Shown: positions 35,153-47,171 of the stretch, piece after piece
Layout of the letters: every line of letters starts with the position of its first letter
Position numbering within the stretch: position 1 is the first letter of the stretch
Assembly (NCBI GenBank): GCA_035471805.1
Contig: DATIPS010000023.1
Span: forward strand, 152,141-216,140
Reading direction: 5' to 3'
Source: Acidimicrobiia bacterium
GTDB lineage: Bacteria > Actinomycetota > Acidimicrobiia > Spongiisociales > JAHEDJ01
DNA length: 64,000 nucleotides
Position numbers and translations under genes: made by a program
Notes under the pieces: model-generated
What the model saw: only the letters and a program-made list of their open reading frames with translations
Told to the model about the DNA's origin: nothing
Databases searched by the model: none

Positions 35153-36646
35153 ATGAGGAAGGTCGCGTTCTACATAGCCATCGTCGTCGCCGCGAGCGCT
35201 TGCTCAACCGGTGGAACGACGACCACGGTTCGGTCCACCACCACCGATACTCGACCACCGTCACAGACGACGACCACAACCCCGCAGACCACATCGACAA
35301 CGCCCGCGGTTCGATTGGATGTGTCCTTGATAGTTTCGCGCCTCGGAGGAGTGACCCTGCTCGATGACGGACCGACGCGGGACCTTCCCGGCGACGCCGA
35401 CTATGCGATTGCGGTCGCTTTCGACGACCTCTCCGGGGGCCTCGTCTACCAGTACCAGACCACTCCCGAGCAGTTCCCACCGCACAGCGTGCTCCGCATC
35501 GCCGCCGGTGGTTCGACACCCGAGGTGGTTCTCTTCGCGGATCCGGGCCGGGAGATCCGACTGCTGGACGTCGAAGAGGTCGACGGCCGAACGACTCTGC
35601 TGTTCCTCGAAGGAGCAGAGGGAACGGAGTCTGACACGCTCCTCATAGCCGATATCGCCGGTGGCGCCCCGAAGCCGATCGTGCACACCGATGCGAGCGC
35701 CGCTCCGGGTGCCGCCGGGGTGAACCCGACGGTCATTCTGGGAGGCTCGCTATCCGGCAACTCCGCGGCGGTCGTGTGGGGGTACGGAGATCTCGAGACG
35801 CAGTGCAGCTACGTCGAGGTCGTGAGCTTCGAGGGTGCCACGGTCTTCGGACCGATCCCCGACCTGTGCGGAGAACGGGATCTGACTCATGCGGCGCTCT
35901 CGGCGGACGGATCGCAGCTGGCCTATGCCGGCGACGGCGCGGTCGGGATCGTCGATGTCACCTCCGGGGAGATCCTCGGTGAGTGGCAGACGGCATCGGT
36001 CGCCGGACTCGACTTCGATGGAACGACCGCGCTGGTGACCGGAGTCGGCGAGTACTCGGCGATATCGCCTTCCGATCCCTCGGCGGCACCTCGGCCGCTG
36101 CCGCCGAACGCCACGCATGTGATAGCCGGCAGAGGCCCGATCGACATCGCCGACGGGACCTTTCTCGGCGGCGTGCGGACACTGTCGGCCAACTGCTCGG
36201 CGGCAGGAATGCCGAGGATTCCGGAACGTCAGGGAGGCCTGCCGGAAGTCGTAGCCGCGCGGCGGGATGGCATCGTGGCAGCCGCCGCCTCTTGCGACGT
36301 CGACTCCCTGACGGCGCTAGGCGGAGACACGGTGGCGTTCAGTTTCGGTGGAGATCCGGACGCAGGGCGTTTCTGGAGGTGGAGCGAACAGGAGGGATAC
36401 GGTCCGCTCGCCCGCATAGTCGATGTGCTCGCGCTTCCGTTCGTCATCCAAGATTCGCCGGGAGGCCGGATCTACACGTGGCCGTCTGCGTTTCAGGAGT
36501 TTCCGACCGAAGACGACTGGCAAGCCCTCTCCGGCGTCTTCAACGAGGAGGACATCGATCTGTTCAAGGAGTACGGGGCATACATCGGGATGCGCGTTGG
36601 TATCACGGAAGACGGGACGTGGCTGTTCGCGATAGAAGGCGACTGA
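35153..36646 (+). CDS. Thr-rich secreted lipoprotein with beta-propeller-like body
   Basis: 497 residues, no named family. The lipobox reads IVVAASACSTG (Cys at ~17), followed by a ~35-residue Thr/Pro linker (TTTTVRSTTTDTRPPSQTTTTT) like others in this genome. The body has repeated strand motifs with acidic turns (LLDDGPTRDLPGDADYAIAV, HAALSADGSQLAYAGDGAVG, IVDVTSGEILGEWQ) that suggest WD40/PD40-type blades. It starts 13 bases after glgA, so it may be co-transcribed, but no functional link to glucan is evident. Confidence 0.75.
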   Translation: MRKVAFYIAIVVAASACSTGGTTTTVRSTTTDTRPPSQTTTTTPQTTSTTPAVRLDVSLIVSRLGGVTLLDDGPTRDLPGDADYAIAVAFDDLSGGLVYQYQTTPEQFPPHSVLRIAAGGSTPEVVLFADPGREIRLLDVEEVDGRTTLLFLEGAEGTESDTLLIADIAGGAPKPIVHTDASAAPGAAGVNPTVILGGSLSGNSAAVVWGYGDLETQCSYVEVVSFEGATVFGPIPDLCGERDLTHAALSADGSQLAYAGDGAVGIVDVTSGEILGEWQTASVAGLDFDGTTALVTGVGEYSAISPSDPSAAPRPLPPNATHVIAGRGPIDIADGTFLGGVRTLSANCSAAGMPRIPERQGGLPEVVAARRDGIVAAAASCDVDSLTALGGDTVAFSFGGDPDAGRFWRWSEQEGYGPLARIVDVLALPFVIQDSPGGRIYTWPSAFQEFPTEDDWQALSGVFNEEDIDLFKEYGAYIGMRVGITEDGTWLFAIEGD

Positions 36647-36651
36647 TCCGG

Positions 36652-36679
36652 AGGTTCTAAGTTCCAGTTCCTAGGTTCT
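36652..36679. repeat. Degenerate heptad repeat at the dapE 3' end
   Basis: Four seven-base units on the plus strand: AGGTTCT, AAGTTCC, AGTTCCT, AGGTTCT. They span the dapE stop codon (minus strand, 36657-36659) and encode its last residues. The same heptad AGGTTCT occurs four times, nearly perfectly, on the minus strand at 53893-53920, again over a stop codon. Confidence 0.6.
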
Positions 36680-37724
36680 GAGTCAGGAATCTCTTCAGGT
36701 TCTCGAACGCAACGGTCAGGTTGGCGATCGGGACGTGCTCGCTCACCTGGTGGGCTTGGGCGACGATTCCCGGACCGTAGTTGACTGCCGGCACGCCGTA
36801 CTCGGCAAGGCGCGCAACGTCCGTCCAGCCCTGTTTGGCGGCCCGTTCGGCTCTGGTGACCTCAATGAGCCGGTCCAGGTAGCGATTGTCTTCCGGTACC
36901 GGCGCGGCCGGCGCACGATCGACTATCTCGACTTCGTCCGCGGCCAGGGCGAGCAGTCGCAGACGGCCCACCGCCTCTTCGACGCTGAACACGGGCGGGA
37001 ATCGATAGTTGAGATTGAGGGAGAAGGACGGGGGGAGGATGTTGTTGGCGATTCCGCCCGACGCTTTCGTCACCGAGAAGACCTCCCGGTATTCGAGACC
37101 GTCGATATCGAACAACTCCGGCGGGCGGCCGTGGAGTTCCGCCAGCCAGGCCCCCGCCTTGGTTATGGCATTCTCACCGAGCCAGGGTCGTGCGCTGTGA
37201 GCGGACTTGCCGATGAACCTCACCGTGGCGTTGATCGCTCCATTGCACCCGATTTCGATTCGCAGATCGGTTGGCTCCATCACGACGCCGAACTCGGCGC
37301 CTCTCAGCCACGGAATCGCCTGGAGCACCTGTTCGAGATGGTTTCCGACGGCCGGGCCTTCCTCGCCGTCGTAGAACACCCCGACAACGTCGAAGGGACC
37401 GTTCGTGACCTCCGGGTCCTCCAACAGGTGGACCATCACCGCCAAGCCCGACTTCATGTCGGACGTCCCGAGACCGTAGAGCATCCCGTCCCGCACAAAA
37501 GCGGGAGGTTGGCCCTGCGCAGGGACAGTGTCGATGTGGCCGACGAGGAGCACCAAGGGTTTTCCGGTCGAACGTCCGATGACGACGCTGTTGCCCAGCC
37601 GAACGACCGAGTCTCCGTCGTAGCGAGCCGAGAGACGATCGACGATGGAAGAGCAGATGGCTGCTTCGTTGCCGAGTTCCGACGGTGTGTCCACCAGCCA
37701 CACCAGCGTTTCGAGGATGCTCAT
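36657..37724 (-). CDS. dapE: Succinyl-diaminopimelate desuccinylase
   Basis: M20-family zinc peptidase of the lysine/peptidoglycan pathway: N-succinyl-LL-diaminopimelate to LL-diaminopimelate plus succinate. 355 residues: GHIDTVPAQG (His, Asp), YGLGTSDMKSGLAVMV, FYDGEEGPAVGN (catalytic Glu-Glu), EPTDLRIEIGCNG, SAHSARPWLGENAI dimerisation domain, and HQVSEHVP supplying the last metal His. Start ATG 37724 overlaps the dapD stop (ATGA). The frame upstream of it, through dapD, is a shadow. The 3' end runs into the heptad repeat. Confidence 0.93.
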   Translation of the reverse strand: MSILETLVWLVDTPSELGNEAAICSSIVDRLSARYDGDSVVRLGNSVVIGRSTGKPLVLLVGHIDTVPAQGQPPAFVRDGMLYGLGTSDMKSGLAVMVHLLEDPEVTNGPFDVVGVFYDGEEGPAVGNHLEQVLQAIPWLRGAEFGVVMEPTDLRIEIGCNGAINATVRFIGKSAHSARPWLGENAITKAGAWLAELHGRPPELFDIDGLEYREVFSVTKASGGIANNILPPSFSLNLNYRFPPVFSVEEAVGRLRLLALAADEVEIVDRAPAAPVPEDNRYLDRLIEVTRAERAAKQGWTDVARLAEYGVPAVNYGPGIVAQAHQVSEHVPIANLTVAFENLKRFLTQNLGTGT

Positions 37725-38527
37725 ACCGTCAACCCGAAGGTGCGCAGAGCTTCGTTCAGCGAGGTCCGATCGTCCGTTGCCTCGGACCGATGACCGATGA
37801 TGTAGGCGCACTGAAGATCGACGACCCCGGCCGGGAACTCCTTTGGCCGCGTGCCGGGCACCACCACCGATCGAGCGGGCACCCGCCCTTTGTAGGTCAC
37901 GGGCTCGCGGCCGGTCACATCGATGATCGGAATCGTCGCCGTGATCGTTGTATTGGCGCCGAGAACGGCACCCTCTTCGATGATGGCTCCCTCGGTGACG
38001 ATGCATCGACTGCCTATGAAGGCCCCGTCTTCGACGATCACCGGTCGGGCGTTGGGTGGTTCCAGGACGCCACCTATGCCGACACCGCCGGAGAGATGCA
38101 CGTCTCTGCCGATTTGGGCGCATGAGCCGACCGTTGCCCACGTGTCGACCATCGTCCCGGCTCCCACCCGGGCGCCGATGTTCACGTACCCGGGCATCAC
38201 GACTACGCCGGGCTCGCAGAATGCTCCGTAGCGGACGGTCCCGGGTGGAACCACACGCACCCCGAAAGCCGCCAGGTTCTTCTTGGTCGGGATCTTGTCG
38301 TGATACTCGAAGGGCCCCGCCTCCATGGTCGTCAGTTCCCGGATCCGGAAATACAACAGGATGGCTTCCTTGACCCACTCGTGAACGATCCATTCACCGT
38401 CGGTCTTCTCGGCCACGCGCAACTCCCCGCGATCGAGTGCTCCGATCGTCCGCTCGATTGCCTGGCGCGCCTCGGCGAGGCGGTCGAGATCGGCGTATAC
38501 GGCTTCTATCAGTTCCCGGTCAGACAC
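37721..38527 (-). CDS. dapD: Tetrahydrodipicolinate N-succinyltransferase
   Basis: Adds a succinyl group to tetrahydrodipicolinate using succinyl-CoA. 268 residues: an N-terminal helical domain and a left-handed beta-helix of hexapeptide repeats (YVNIGARVGAGTMVDTWATVGSCAQIG, VHLSGGVGIGGVLEPPNARPVIVEDGAFIGSRC). The GVLEP-Q/N segment is diagnostic of DapD. Start is GTG 38527, overlapping the dapC 3' end by 19 bases. Confidence 0.95.
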   Translation of the reverse strand: MSDRELIEAVYADLDRLAEARQAIERTIGALDRGELRVAEKTDGEWIVHEWVKEAILLYFRIRELTTMEAGPFEYHDKIPTKKNLAAFGVRVVPPGTVRYGAFCEPGVVVMPGYVNIGARVGAGTMVDTWATVGSCAQIGRDVHLSGGVGIGGVLEPPNARPVIVEDGAFIGSRCIVTEGAIIEEGAVLGANTTITATIPIIDVTGREPVTYKGRVPARSVVVPGTRPKEFPAGVVDLQCAYIIGHRSEATDDRTSLNEALRTFGLTV

Positions 38528-39654
38528 GTTGTCAGCACCTCCACCGCGTGTTCGGACTCCTCGAGCGTAGGAACCAGCGCCAGCCGGATGAAACCTTCAC
38601 CTCCAGCGCCGAATGCGCGCCCGGGCGAGACGAGCACCCCTCCCCGGAGCAGTCGTTCCGCGACGGCCACGTCGTCACCGACACTCACCCAAAGATACAA
38701 ACCGGCGCGCGACGCCACCACCTCGTGACCGAGCTGCTCGAACGCGGCCCGCAGGACGGCCCGTTTGCGGGCGAAGATCCCCCGCCGTTCGGCCACATGA
38801 TCGTCGTCGGCCCAGGCTGCGATCGCCGCGCCCTGTACGAACTCGGGGGAAGCGGTCCCGGTAGACGTACGCAGAGCCCGCAGAGCTGCGATCGCAGTTG
38901 CATCTCCCACGATCGCGGCCGACCGGTAGCCGGTCATTCCCGATCGTTTGGAGAGGCTCAGATACGAGAGGACACCTTCAAGGCTGTCGTCTGCAACCTG
39001 CAGAACCGATGGTGGAAGGACGTCCTCGTAGACATCCACATAACACTCGTCTGCCATGAACCAGGTGTTCGTGCTGCGCGCTTTCTGATACATCGCCTCG
39101 ATATCGGCGCGCGATGCCAGCGCGCCGGTGGGATTGTGGGGGTAGTTGGTCCAAACGATGGCGGCGCTATCCCACACCGGGTCGGGAATCTGATCAGGGC
39201 GCAGAACGAAATCGCCCGAGAGGGTCACGGCGTGGCCTCTGGCTCCGGCGAGGAGGGCCCCGCGCTCGTAGATCGGATAGCCCGGCGTTGCCCAGATCAC
39301 CGCGTCGCCGGCCGACCGGTCGACGAAGGCGAGCGGAGTCGAGAAGATCGCTTCCTTGGAACCGGCCGTGGGCAGAACATTGCGATCCGGATCGACGCGG
39401 ACCCCGAACCTGCGTTGCACGTAGTCGGCAACGGCCCGGCGCAGTTCGGGGAGTCCGCTGGTGGTCGGATACTGAGAAACGGCCGGTACGGAGCCCTTGA
39501 GAGCCTCGGGGATGAATCCGGGTGTCGGTTCGCGGGGATCCCCGACCGAGAAGTCGATGAGAGGGCGGCCTTCGGCTCGCATCGAGCGGGCCTTCTCCTG
39601 GAGCTCCGCGATGGGGTAGGAACCGAGACGATCGAGCACAGGATTCGTATGCAT
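38509..39654 (-). CDS. dapC: N-succinyldiaminopimelate aminotransferase
   Basis: PLP class I aminotransferase making N-succinyl-LL-diaminopimelate; operon position beside dapD and dapE decides the substrate. 381 residues: PLIDFSVGDPREPTPGFIPEAL, VLPTAGSKEAIF, TNYPHNPTGA, MADECYVDVYED, and the lysine motif LSLSKRSGMTGYRS. Start ATG 39654 gives the usual N-terminus; no strong ribosome site. It is first in dapC-dapD-dapE and divergent from the TGS GTPase gene. Confidence 0.93.
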   Translation of the reverse strand: MHTNPVLDRLGSYPIAELQEKARSMRAEGRPLIDFSVGDPREPTPGFIPEALKGSVPAVSQYPTTSGLPELRRAVADYVQRRFGVRVDPDRNVLPTAGSKEAIFSTPLAFVDRSAGDAVIWATPGYPIYERGALLAGARGHAVTLSGDFVLRPDQIPDPVWDSAAIVWTNYPHNPTGALASRADIEAMYQKARSTNTWFMADECYVDVYEDVLPPSVLQVADDSLEGVLSYLSLSKRSGMTGYRSAAIVGDATAIAALRALRTSTGTASPEFVQGAAIAAWADDDHVAERRGIFARKRAVLRAAFEQLGHEVVASRAGLYLWVSVGDDVAVAERLLRGGVLVSPGRAFGAGGEGFIRLALVPTLEESEHAVEVLTTCLTGN

Positions 39655-39762
39655 GCGGGCAACGGTAGTCGCCGTCGCCGCTTGCGTAGGTAGGCTCAGA
39701 CCCGTGCAGAGGAACGGCGAATACCCGAGAGGCGGAGCGGACTTGCAGAGAAGGGGGCGGCG

Positions 39763-40776
39763 ATGCCGGCCAACCTGACCCCCGCCTACAAATCGGCGGA
39801 ATCCGCCTACAAGAAGGCACGTGACCCCAAGGAGCGGCTGGAGTTGCTTCGGGAGATGCTGCGCCTGATACCGAAGCACAAAGGGACCGACCATCTGCAG
39901 GCAGACATCAAATCAAAGATCAAAGAGGTCACAGAGTCGCTCACCGGACCGAAGAAAGGTGGCTCGAGAGGCGGACCCCCGACCTCGTTCAGACCGGAGG
40001 GCGCCGGACAGATAGCGCTGGTGGGACCCCCGAACACGGGCAAATCCACTCTGCATGCTCGTCTGACCGGATCGCAGACCGAGACCGGGCCGTACCCTTT
40101 CACCACGCAGTTCCCCCAGCCGGGAATGATGCCGCACCTCGACATCGCCTTCCAGCTGATTGACCTACCGCCGATATCCGACCAGCACCCCATATCCTGG
40201 ATCGGCAATACCCTCCAATCGGCAAACGGGTGCCTGCTCGTGGTGGATCTGGGTCACCCCGAATGCGTGGAAGAGGTCCTCACGGTTCTCGAGATCCTCT
40301 CCGCCAAGAAGGTCGTACTGACCGAACGATGGCCGTCCGATGGAGGAACCGTCGGAGATCCGGACGATCCTTTCACCTTTCACCTGCCGACGCTCCTCAT
40401 CGGCACGAAGGCGGATCGGAGCAGCGACCCGGAGGCCGACCTCGAGGTCTTCGAGGAACTGACCGGTTGCAGGTTTCCCTATCTGGCCATCTCAATAGAA
40501 CGTGAGCAGGGACTAGACGCGATCGGATCCGCCCTCTTTGACCGGCTCGAGGTGGTGCGGGTGTATTCGAAAGCACCGGGCAAGCCGCCCGACATGGACA
40601 AACCGTTCACGCTCCGCAAAGGGCAGACGGTTGAGCAACTCGCCGAGCTGGTGCACCGGGACTTTGCGACGGGCCTCCAGTTTGCGCGTGTTTGGGGCGC
40701 CACCAGCTTCGACGGCCAGCACGTCGGACGCGATCACCTCCTCGTCGATGGTGACGTGATCGAACTCCACATGTAG
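39763..40776 (+). CDS. TGS-domain GTPase (Obg/DRG family)
   Basis: 337 residues. An N-terminal helical stretch (residues 1-65) is followed by a G domain with P-loop VGPPNTGKSTL, switch II DLPP (Asp, where most have DTPG), and NKxD-like GTKAD. A C-terminal TGS domain (KPFTLRKGQTVEQLAELVHRDFA...DGDVIELHM) ends the protein. This is the DRG-like layout of small GTPases that interact with ribosomes or RNA; the exact role in bacteria is not established. AGGGGG lies six bases before the ATG. Confidence 0.88.
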   Translation: MPANLTPAYKSAESAYKKARDPKERLELLREMLRLIPKHKGTDHLQADIKSKIKEVTESLTGPKKGGSRGGPPTSFRPEGAGQIALVGPPNTGKSTLHARLTGSQTETGPYPFTTQFPQPGMMPHLDIAFQLIDLPPISDQHPISWIGNTLQSANGCLLVVDLGHPECVEEVLTVLEILSAKKVVLTERWPSDGGTVGDPDDPFTFHLPTLLIGTKADRSSDPEADLEVFEELTGCRFPYLAISIEREQGLDAIGSALFDRLEVVRVYSKAPGKPPDMDKPFTLRKGQTVEQLAELVHRDFATGLQFARVWGATSFDGQHVGRDHLLVDGDVIELHM

Positions 40777-40811
40777 CCGGTTGGCCGGGAAGCACCGTAC
40801 AATCGCCCAAC

Positions 40812-41237
40812 GTGGGACTTGATCGCCGGATTGTGGGTTTGCTGATTACGGCCGCGCTGGTCGTCGCGGCGCTGGCCATTTCGTACGGCAGGGTCGATCC
40901 GGATTCGGTCGAGACGAACGCGGATGGTGTGGTCGAGAACGTTGAACCGGCACCCGGCGACCTCGTACCCCGCCAGTCGATGATCGAGGTCGACCTTCGA
41001 TCCGGTTATCGAGCCGAGTTGTGGGTTCTGGTCAACCCCTCGGCCGGCACATGGCAACGGATACCGGACTCCGAGCTGTCGTTCATCGAGGGAACCGGTG
41101 TATACACCTGGGCTCCAGGAGCCGGACGGATCGTGGAGGAGTGGACGTCGGGCGAACACACCCTCCGGATAGTCTGGGACACCGTCACCGGCTTGCCCGA
41201 CGTCGGCGAGTATGAATGGACGTTCCGCACCTACTGA
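40812..41237 (+). CDS. Membrane-anchored hypothetical protein
   Basis: 141 residues, family not recognised. One N-terminal membrane helix (IVGLLITAALVVAALAISY), then an extracytoplasmic domain of about 110 residues rich in beta strands (QSMIEVDLRSGYRAELWVLV, WQRIPDSELSFIEGTGVYTW, GEHTLRIVWDTVTG, VGEYEWTFRTY), suggesting a single immunoglobulin-like or jelly-roll fold. Start is GTG 40812. A palindromic element begins five bases after its stop. Confidence 0.7.
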   Translation: MGLDRRIVGLLITAALVVAALAISYGRVDPDSVETNADGVVENVEPAPGDLVPRQSMIEVDLRSGYRAELWVLVNPSAGTWQRIPDSELSFIEGTGVYTWAPGAGRIVEEWTSGEHTLRIVWDTVTGLPDVGEYEWTFRTY

Positions 41238-41242
41238 CGAAG

Positions 41243-41291
41243 TTTCTCAGCAATACTGTGGCTCCACAGGCACAACAGCATTGCCGAGAAA
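41243..41291. repeat. Palindromic element, copy 1 of a tandem pair
   Basis: 49 bases: left arm TTTCTCAGCAAT, right arm ATTGCCGAGAAA (one mismatch), with an inner hairpin CTGTGG-CT-CCACAG. The first 16 bases and last ~20 match copy 2 except one base, while the centre differs but can also fold. Confidence 0.8.
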
Positions 41292-41302
41292 CTCCACGTA
41301 CT

Positions 41303-41351
41303 TTTCTCAGCAATACTGATGTTGTGGGAGGACAACAGCATTGCTGAGAAA
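41303..41351. repeat. Palindromic element, copy 2 of a tandem pair
   Basis: 49 bases, offset exactly 60 bases from copy 1. Arms TTTCTCAGCAAT / ATTGCTGAGAAA are perfect; the centre carries TGTTGT-GGGAGG-ACAACA. It ends 19 bases before the phosphatase-superfamily start codon, so it lies in that gene's leader. Confidence 0.8.
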
Positions 41352-41369
41352 CCAGATAGCCTCCAGGGC

Positions 41370-42455
41370 ATGCGTGCTCCCGATTACTCCGGAGGAGGCC
41401 TGGTCAATCTGGCCGCCGAACTCGAGTTCCGGCTGCGCGGCGACAACCTAGCGCCGCGCCTCTATCCGGACCTCGCCGCCACCATTCCCGACGCGGCCAC
41501 CTACGTGGTGACGCTATTCGACGGCCTCGGTGACCTCCAGCTTTCTCACCCGAACGCAGCCGAACTCCGTCGATACAGAAAGGCTGCGCTGGACGCCGCC
41601 TTCTCCACTCAGACGACCGTCAATCTGGCGACTCTGGCGACCGCTACTCCCCCATCGGTTCACGGACTGGTGGCCTATCTGCTTCGCATGTCTGACCGCG
41701 TCGTCAACACCATCTGGTGGTTCGACCTCGACGGCTCACCCGTGAACACCGATTTCACTGCGTTTCTGCCTGGCCCCAACCTGCCCGAGCGGCTGGCGGG
41801 TGACGGTATCGAGACCTTTGTGATCCAGCCGGACGGTTACCAGGGATCTCCGCTTTCCGAGGTTCTCTTTCGCACGGGAACGGCCCTCTCCTATCAGAAC
41901 GACGAAGAGGCGATACCCCTGGCCCTCGAGGCAGCCTCCGAACCGGGACGCTTCGTGTTTCTCTACCTCCCCCATGTCGACGCGGCCGGACACGCCGAAG
42001 GCCAGGACTCCGACTCGTACTCGGCGATGATGAAACTGGTTGCTGCCGGCTGGGCCGAACTCGCTGCCGCACTTCCCGATCACGCCGTTGCGATCGGGAC
42101 TGCCGATCACGGTCACGTCGACGTGCCGCCGGAGGGCAAGTTGCATCTCACTCCACCCGAAGGGGTCATTCTCCACGGCGACTCACGTTGTGTGTGGGTC
42201 GCCGGCGACCTGGAGACGGCCCGGCGCATGGCGGCCGACCTGCCGGTCAAGTGGGTCGATCGGACCGAGATGACCGGTTGGTGGGGTCCGGAGCCCGTCA
42301 CCGGCCCGGCCGCCGCCCGGTTGCCGGGGGCGGCCATGCTGGCCGAACACGAGGTGGCCCTCCACTATCCCGGCAACGATGTCGAACTGGTCGGTTACCA
42401 CGGCGGCATCACGCCGCAGGAACTACACGTCCCGCTGCTGGTCGCTCAACCCTGA
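41370..42455 (+). CDS. Alkaline-phosphatase-superfamily phosphodiesterase/phosphatase
   Basis: 361 residues of the type I phosphodiesterase / nucleotide pyrophosphatase group. The N-terminal metal site is VTLFDGLGD, the nucleophile Thr is in FSTQTTVNLATLATATPPSVHGLVAY, and further metal ligands are in LPHVDAAGHAEG and GTADHGHVD. No signal peptide is visible, so it is probably cytoplasmic. Start ATG 41370 is chosen because the frame upstream reads through the palindrome. It overlaps the convergent M50 gene by ten bases. Confidence 0.83.
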   Translation: MRAPDYSGGGLVNLAAELEFRLRGDNLAPRLYPDLAATIPDAATYVVTLFDGLGDLQLSHPNAAELRRYRKAALDAAFSTQTTVNLATLATATPPSVHGLVAYLLRMSDRVVNTIWWFDLDGSPVNTDFTAFLPGPNLPERLAGDGIETFVIQPDGYQGSPLSEVLFRTGTALSYQNDEEAIPLALEAASEPGRFVFLYLPHVDAAGHAEGQDSDSYSAMMKLVAAGWAELAAALPDHAVAIGTADHGHVDVPPEGKLHLTPPEGVILHGDSRCVWVAGDLETARRMAADLPVKWVDRTEMTGWWGPEPVTGPAAARLPGAAMLAEHEVALHYPGNDVELVGYHGGITPQELHVPLLVAQP

Positions 42456-43141
42456 GCGCGGGCCGCCGAGAACTCCTGGAAAGCGAACAGCAGAAAGATG
42501 ATGGGAGCGAACAAATAGCCGCGGTCGTAGAACCACCAGGCTGCCGCGATCGCGACTATCAGCCCGATGAGTGCGGCATGGAAACGCCCGCGACCTGGCA
42601 AGACTTTCTCCAGGACCGAAGCCAGCATGTGCGACCCGTCCAGTCCGCCGATCGGCAGCCAGTTCAGCAGCCCCCAAACGACGCTGATCCAGATGAACGT
42701 CCCCAAGAAGAACGACGACCAGTGCTCCAGCAAGAGCGAATCCCCCAGATACACGGTGAAGGGAGACTCGACAACGAGGGCGGTTATCTCTCCGAACAAT
42801 CCGGCCCTCACCAGCCCGAATACGCCCAGCGCGAAAGCAACCTCCAACCCTGATCCGGCGGCCGCCACCAGGAAACGCTTGGCGAGAGACCGATTCATCC
42901 ACGGCGCGCTCCAGAAGGTCGTCCCGCCGATGCCGTGGATCATCACCTTGTCCACCGTTCCTCCGAGCAGCCTGGCCGTGAACGCATGCCCGAGTTCGTG
43001 AATCAGGACCGAGAGAAACGCAGCCGCCATCCACAGAGTGACTCCGATTCCACCGAACCCGGCGTCGAGCACGAAGAGGGCGAGAATCAGGAATGTTGCG
43101 TGGATATGAAGCGTGAAACCGAACAGACGGGTTTTCAACAT
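42446..43141 (-). CDS. M50-family intramembrane metalloprotease (site-2 protease type)
   Basis: 231 residues, about six membrane helices. The zinc site is FLSVLIHELGHAFTARLLGG (HExxH) in an early helix, and the third ligand motif is NWLPIGGLDGSHM (family NPxPxxxLDG; here N-W-L-P). There is no PDZ or CBS domain, so it is a compact SpoIVFB/YydH-like member. Such proteases cleave membrane-bound regulators; the target is unknown. It is 20 bases upstream of the region ending ligA and may share a transcript with no obvious partner. Confidence 0.85.
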   Translation of the reverse strand: MLKTRLFGFTLHIHATFLILALFVLDAGFGGIGVTLWMAAAFLSVLIHELGHAFTARLLGGTVDKVMIHGIGGTTFWSAPWMNRSLAKRFLVAAAGSGLEVAFALGVFGLVRAGLFGEITALVVESPFTVYLGDSLLLEHWSSFFLGTFIWISVVWGLLNWLPIGGLDGSHMLASVLEKVLPGRGRFHAALIGLIVAIAAAWWFYDRGYLFAPIIFLLFAFQEFSAARAQG

Positions 43142-43161
43142 GCGACCGGCAGCCTAGAGCC

Positions 43162-46096
<2,935 letters not shown>

Positions 46097-46100
<4 letters not shown>

Positions 46101-47155
46101 GTCGCCACGATCGTCCCGCCACCGACCACCTCATCTCCACGGTAGAACACGGCGGCCTGCCCGGGGGCGATGGCTGCCTGCGGTTGCGCGAACTCGACGG
46201 TGGCACCGCCGGGAGTAGCCACCACCGTTCCGGCTACCGCCTGGGTCTTGTAGCGAACCTTGATGTCGAAGAGCCCGGCGGGCGGTGGCACACCGGCGAC
46301 CCATCCGACGGATTCGACGGTGAAGCCTGCCGTCTCCAGATCCTCTTTGCGACCGAGCGTTATCGTGGCGGTCGACGGCTCGATATCGACCACGTAGCGC
46401 GGTTCGCCGAGCGCGACGCCCAGCCCCTTCCTCTGCCCGATCGTGAAGTCGATCACCCCGGCGTGGGTTCCGAGTTGCCGGCCGTCGGTATCCACGATCA
46501 CGCCGGGCTGCACGGCTTCCACTGCCCGGCCCCGGAGGAAGTCGCGGTAGTTGCCGTCCCCTACGAAACAGATGTCCTGACTGTCGGGTTTGGCGGCCGT
46601 CCGCAAACCGAGTCGCTCCGCGAAGAGGCGCGTCTCGGCCTTGGTCTGTTCCCCGACCGGGAATCGCACCCGCTCGAGTTCCGCCTGTCCCAGCATGTAG
46701 AGAACGTAGGACTGGTCCTTGCCGGGATCGACTCCCTTCAGGAGATGCCAGCCTGATTCATCCTGACGGGTGCGGGCGTAGTGTCCGGTCACGAGTACGT
46801 CGCAGTCGAACTGAGCGGCTTGCTCGAGGAATCGAGAGAACTTCACTTCCCGGTTGCATTCGATACACGGATTCGGGGTGAGCCCGCTGAAGTAGTCACC
46901 GATGAAGCGGTCGACGACGCCGGACATGAACTCCTCTGTGTAGTCGAGCACGTAATACGGGATATCGAGCTGGGCTGCCACCCTCCTGGCATCCTCGCTG
47001 TCGCTCACGGTGCAGCACCCGGCGGTCGGCGCCTCCCCGTTGGGGCCGGCCCACAGCTTGAGGGTGGCTCCGATGACTTCGTGTCCCTGCTCGACCATCA
47101 TGGCCGCCGCGACCGATGAGTCGACGCCGCCGCTCATGGCGACCATCACCCGCAT
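46097..47155 (-). CDS. mnmA: tRNA 2-thiouridylase
   Basis: Transfers sulfur to U34 of tRNA-Lys, Glu and Gln. 352 residues: PP-loop MVAMSGGVDSSVAAAM, catalytic Cys in GCCTVSDSEDARR and the persulfide Cys in DSQDICFVGDGNYR, NPCIECNREVKF between them, and the C-terminal beta barrel. ATG 47155 follows GGGAG. The sulfur donor is probably the cysteine desulfurase encoded just upstream. A palindrome lies between the two genes. Confidence 0.95.
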
Positions 47156-47171
47156 CGTGGCGCTCCCTGAT

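Noticed and set aside
39715..39763. A stretch resembling the 5' half of a Ser/Tyr-type tRNA (ATACCCGAGAGGCGGAGCGG) before the TGS GTPase
   Set aside because: The D-arm-like part is not followed by a foldable anticodon arm, T arm or matching acceptor strand; it contains the GTPase ribosome site, so the likeness is probably chance or a tiny remnant.
41243..41351. Possible two-repeat CRISPR
   Set aside because: The repeats are palindromes with variable centres rather than direct repeats with unique spacers; there are only two units and no cas genes.
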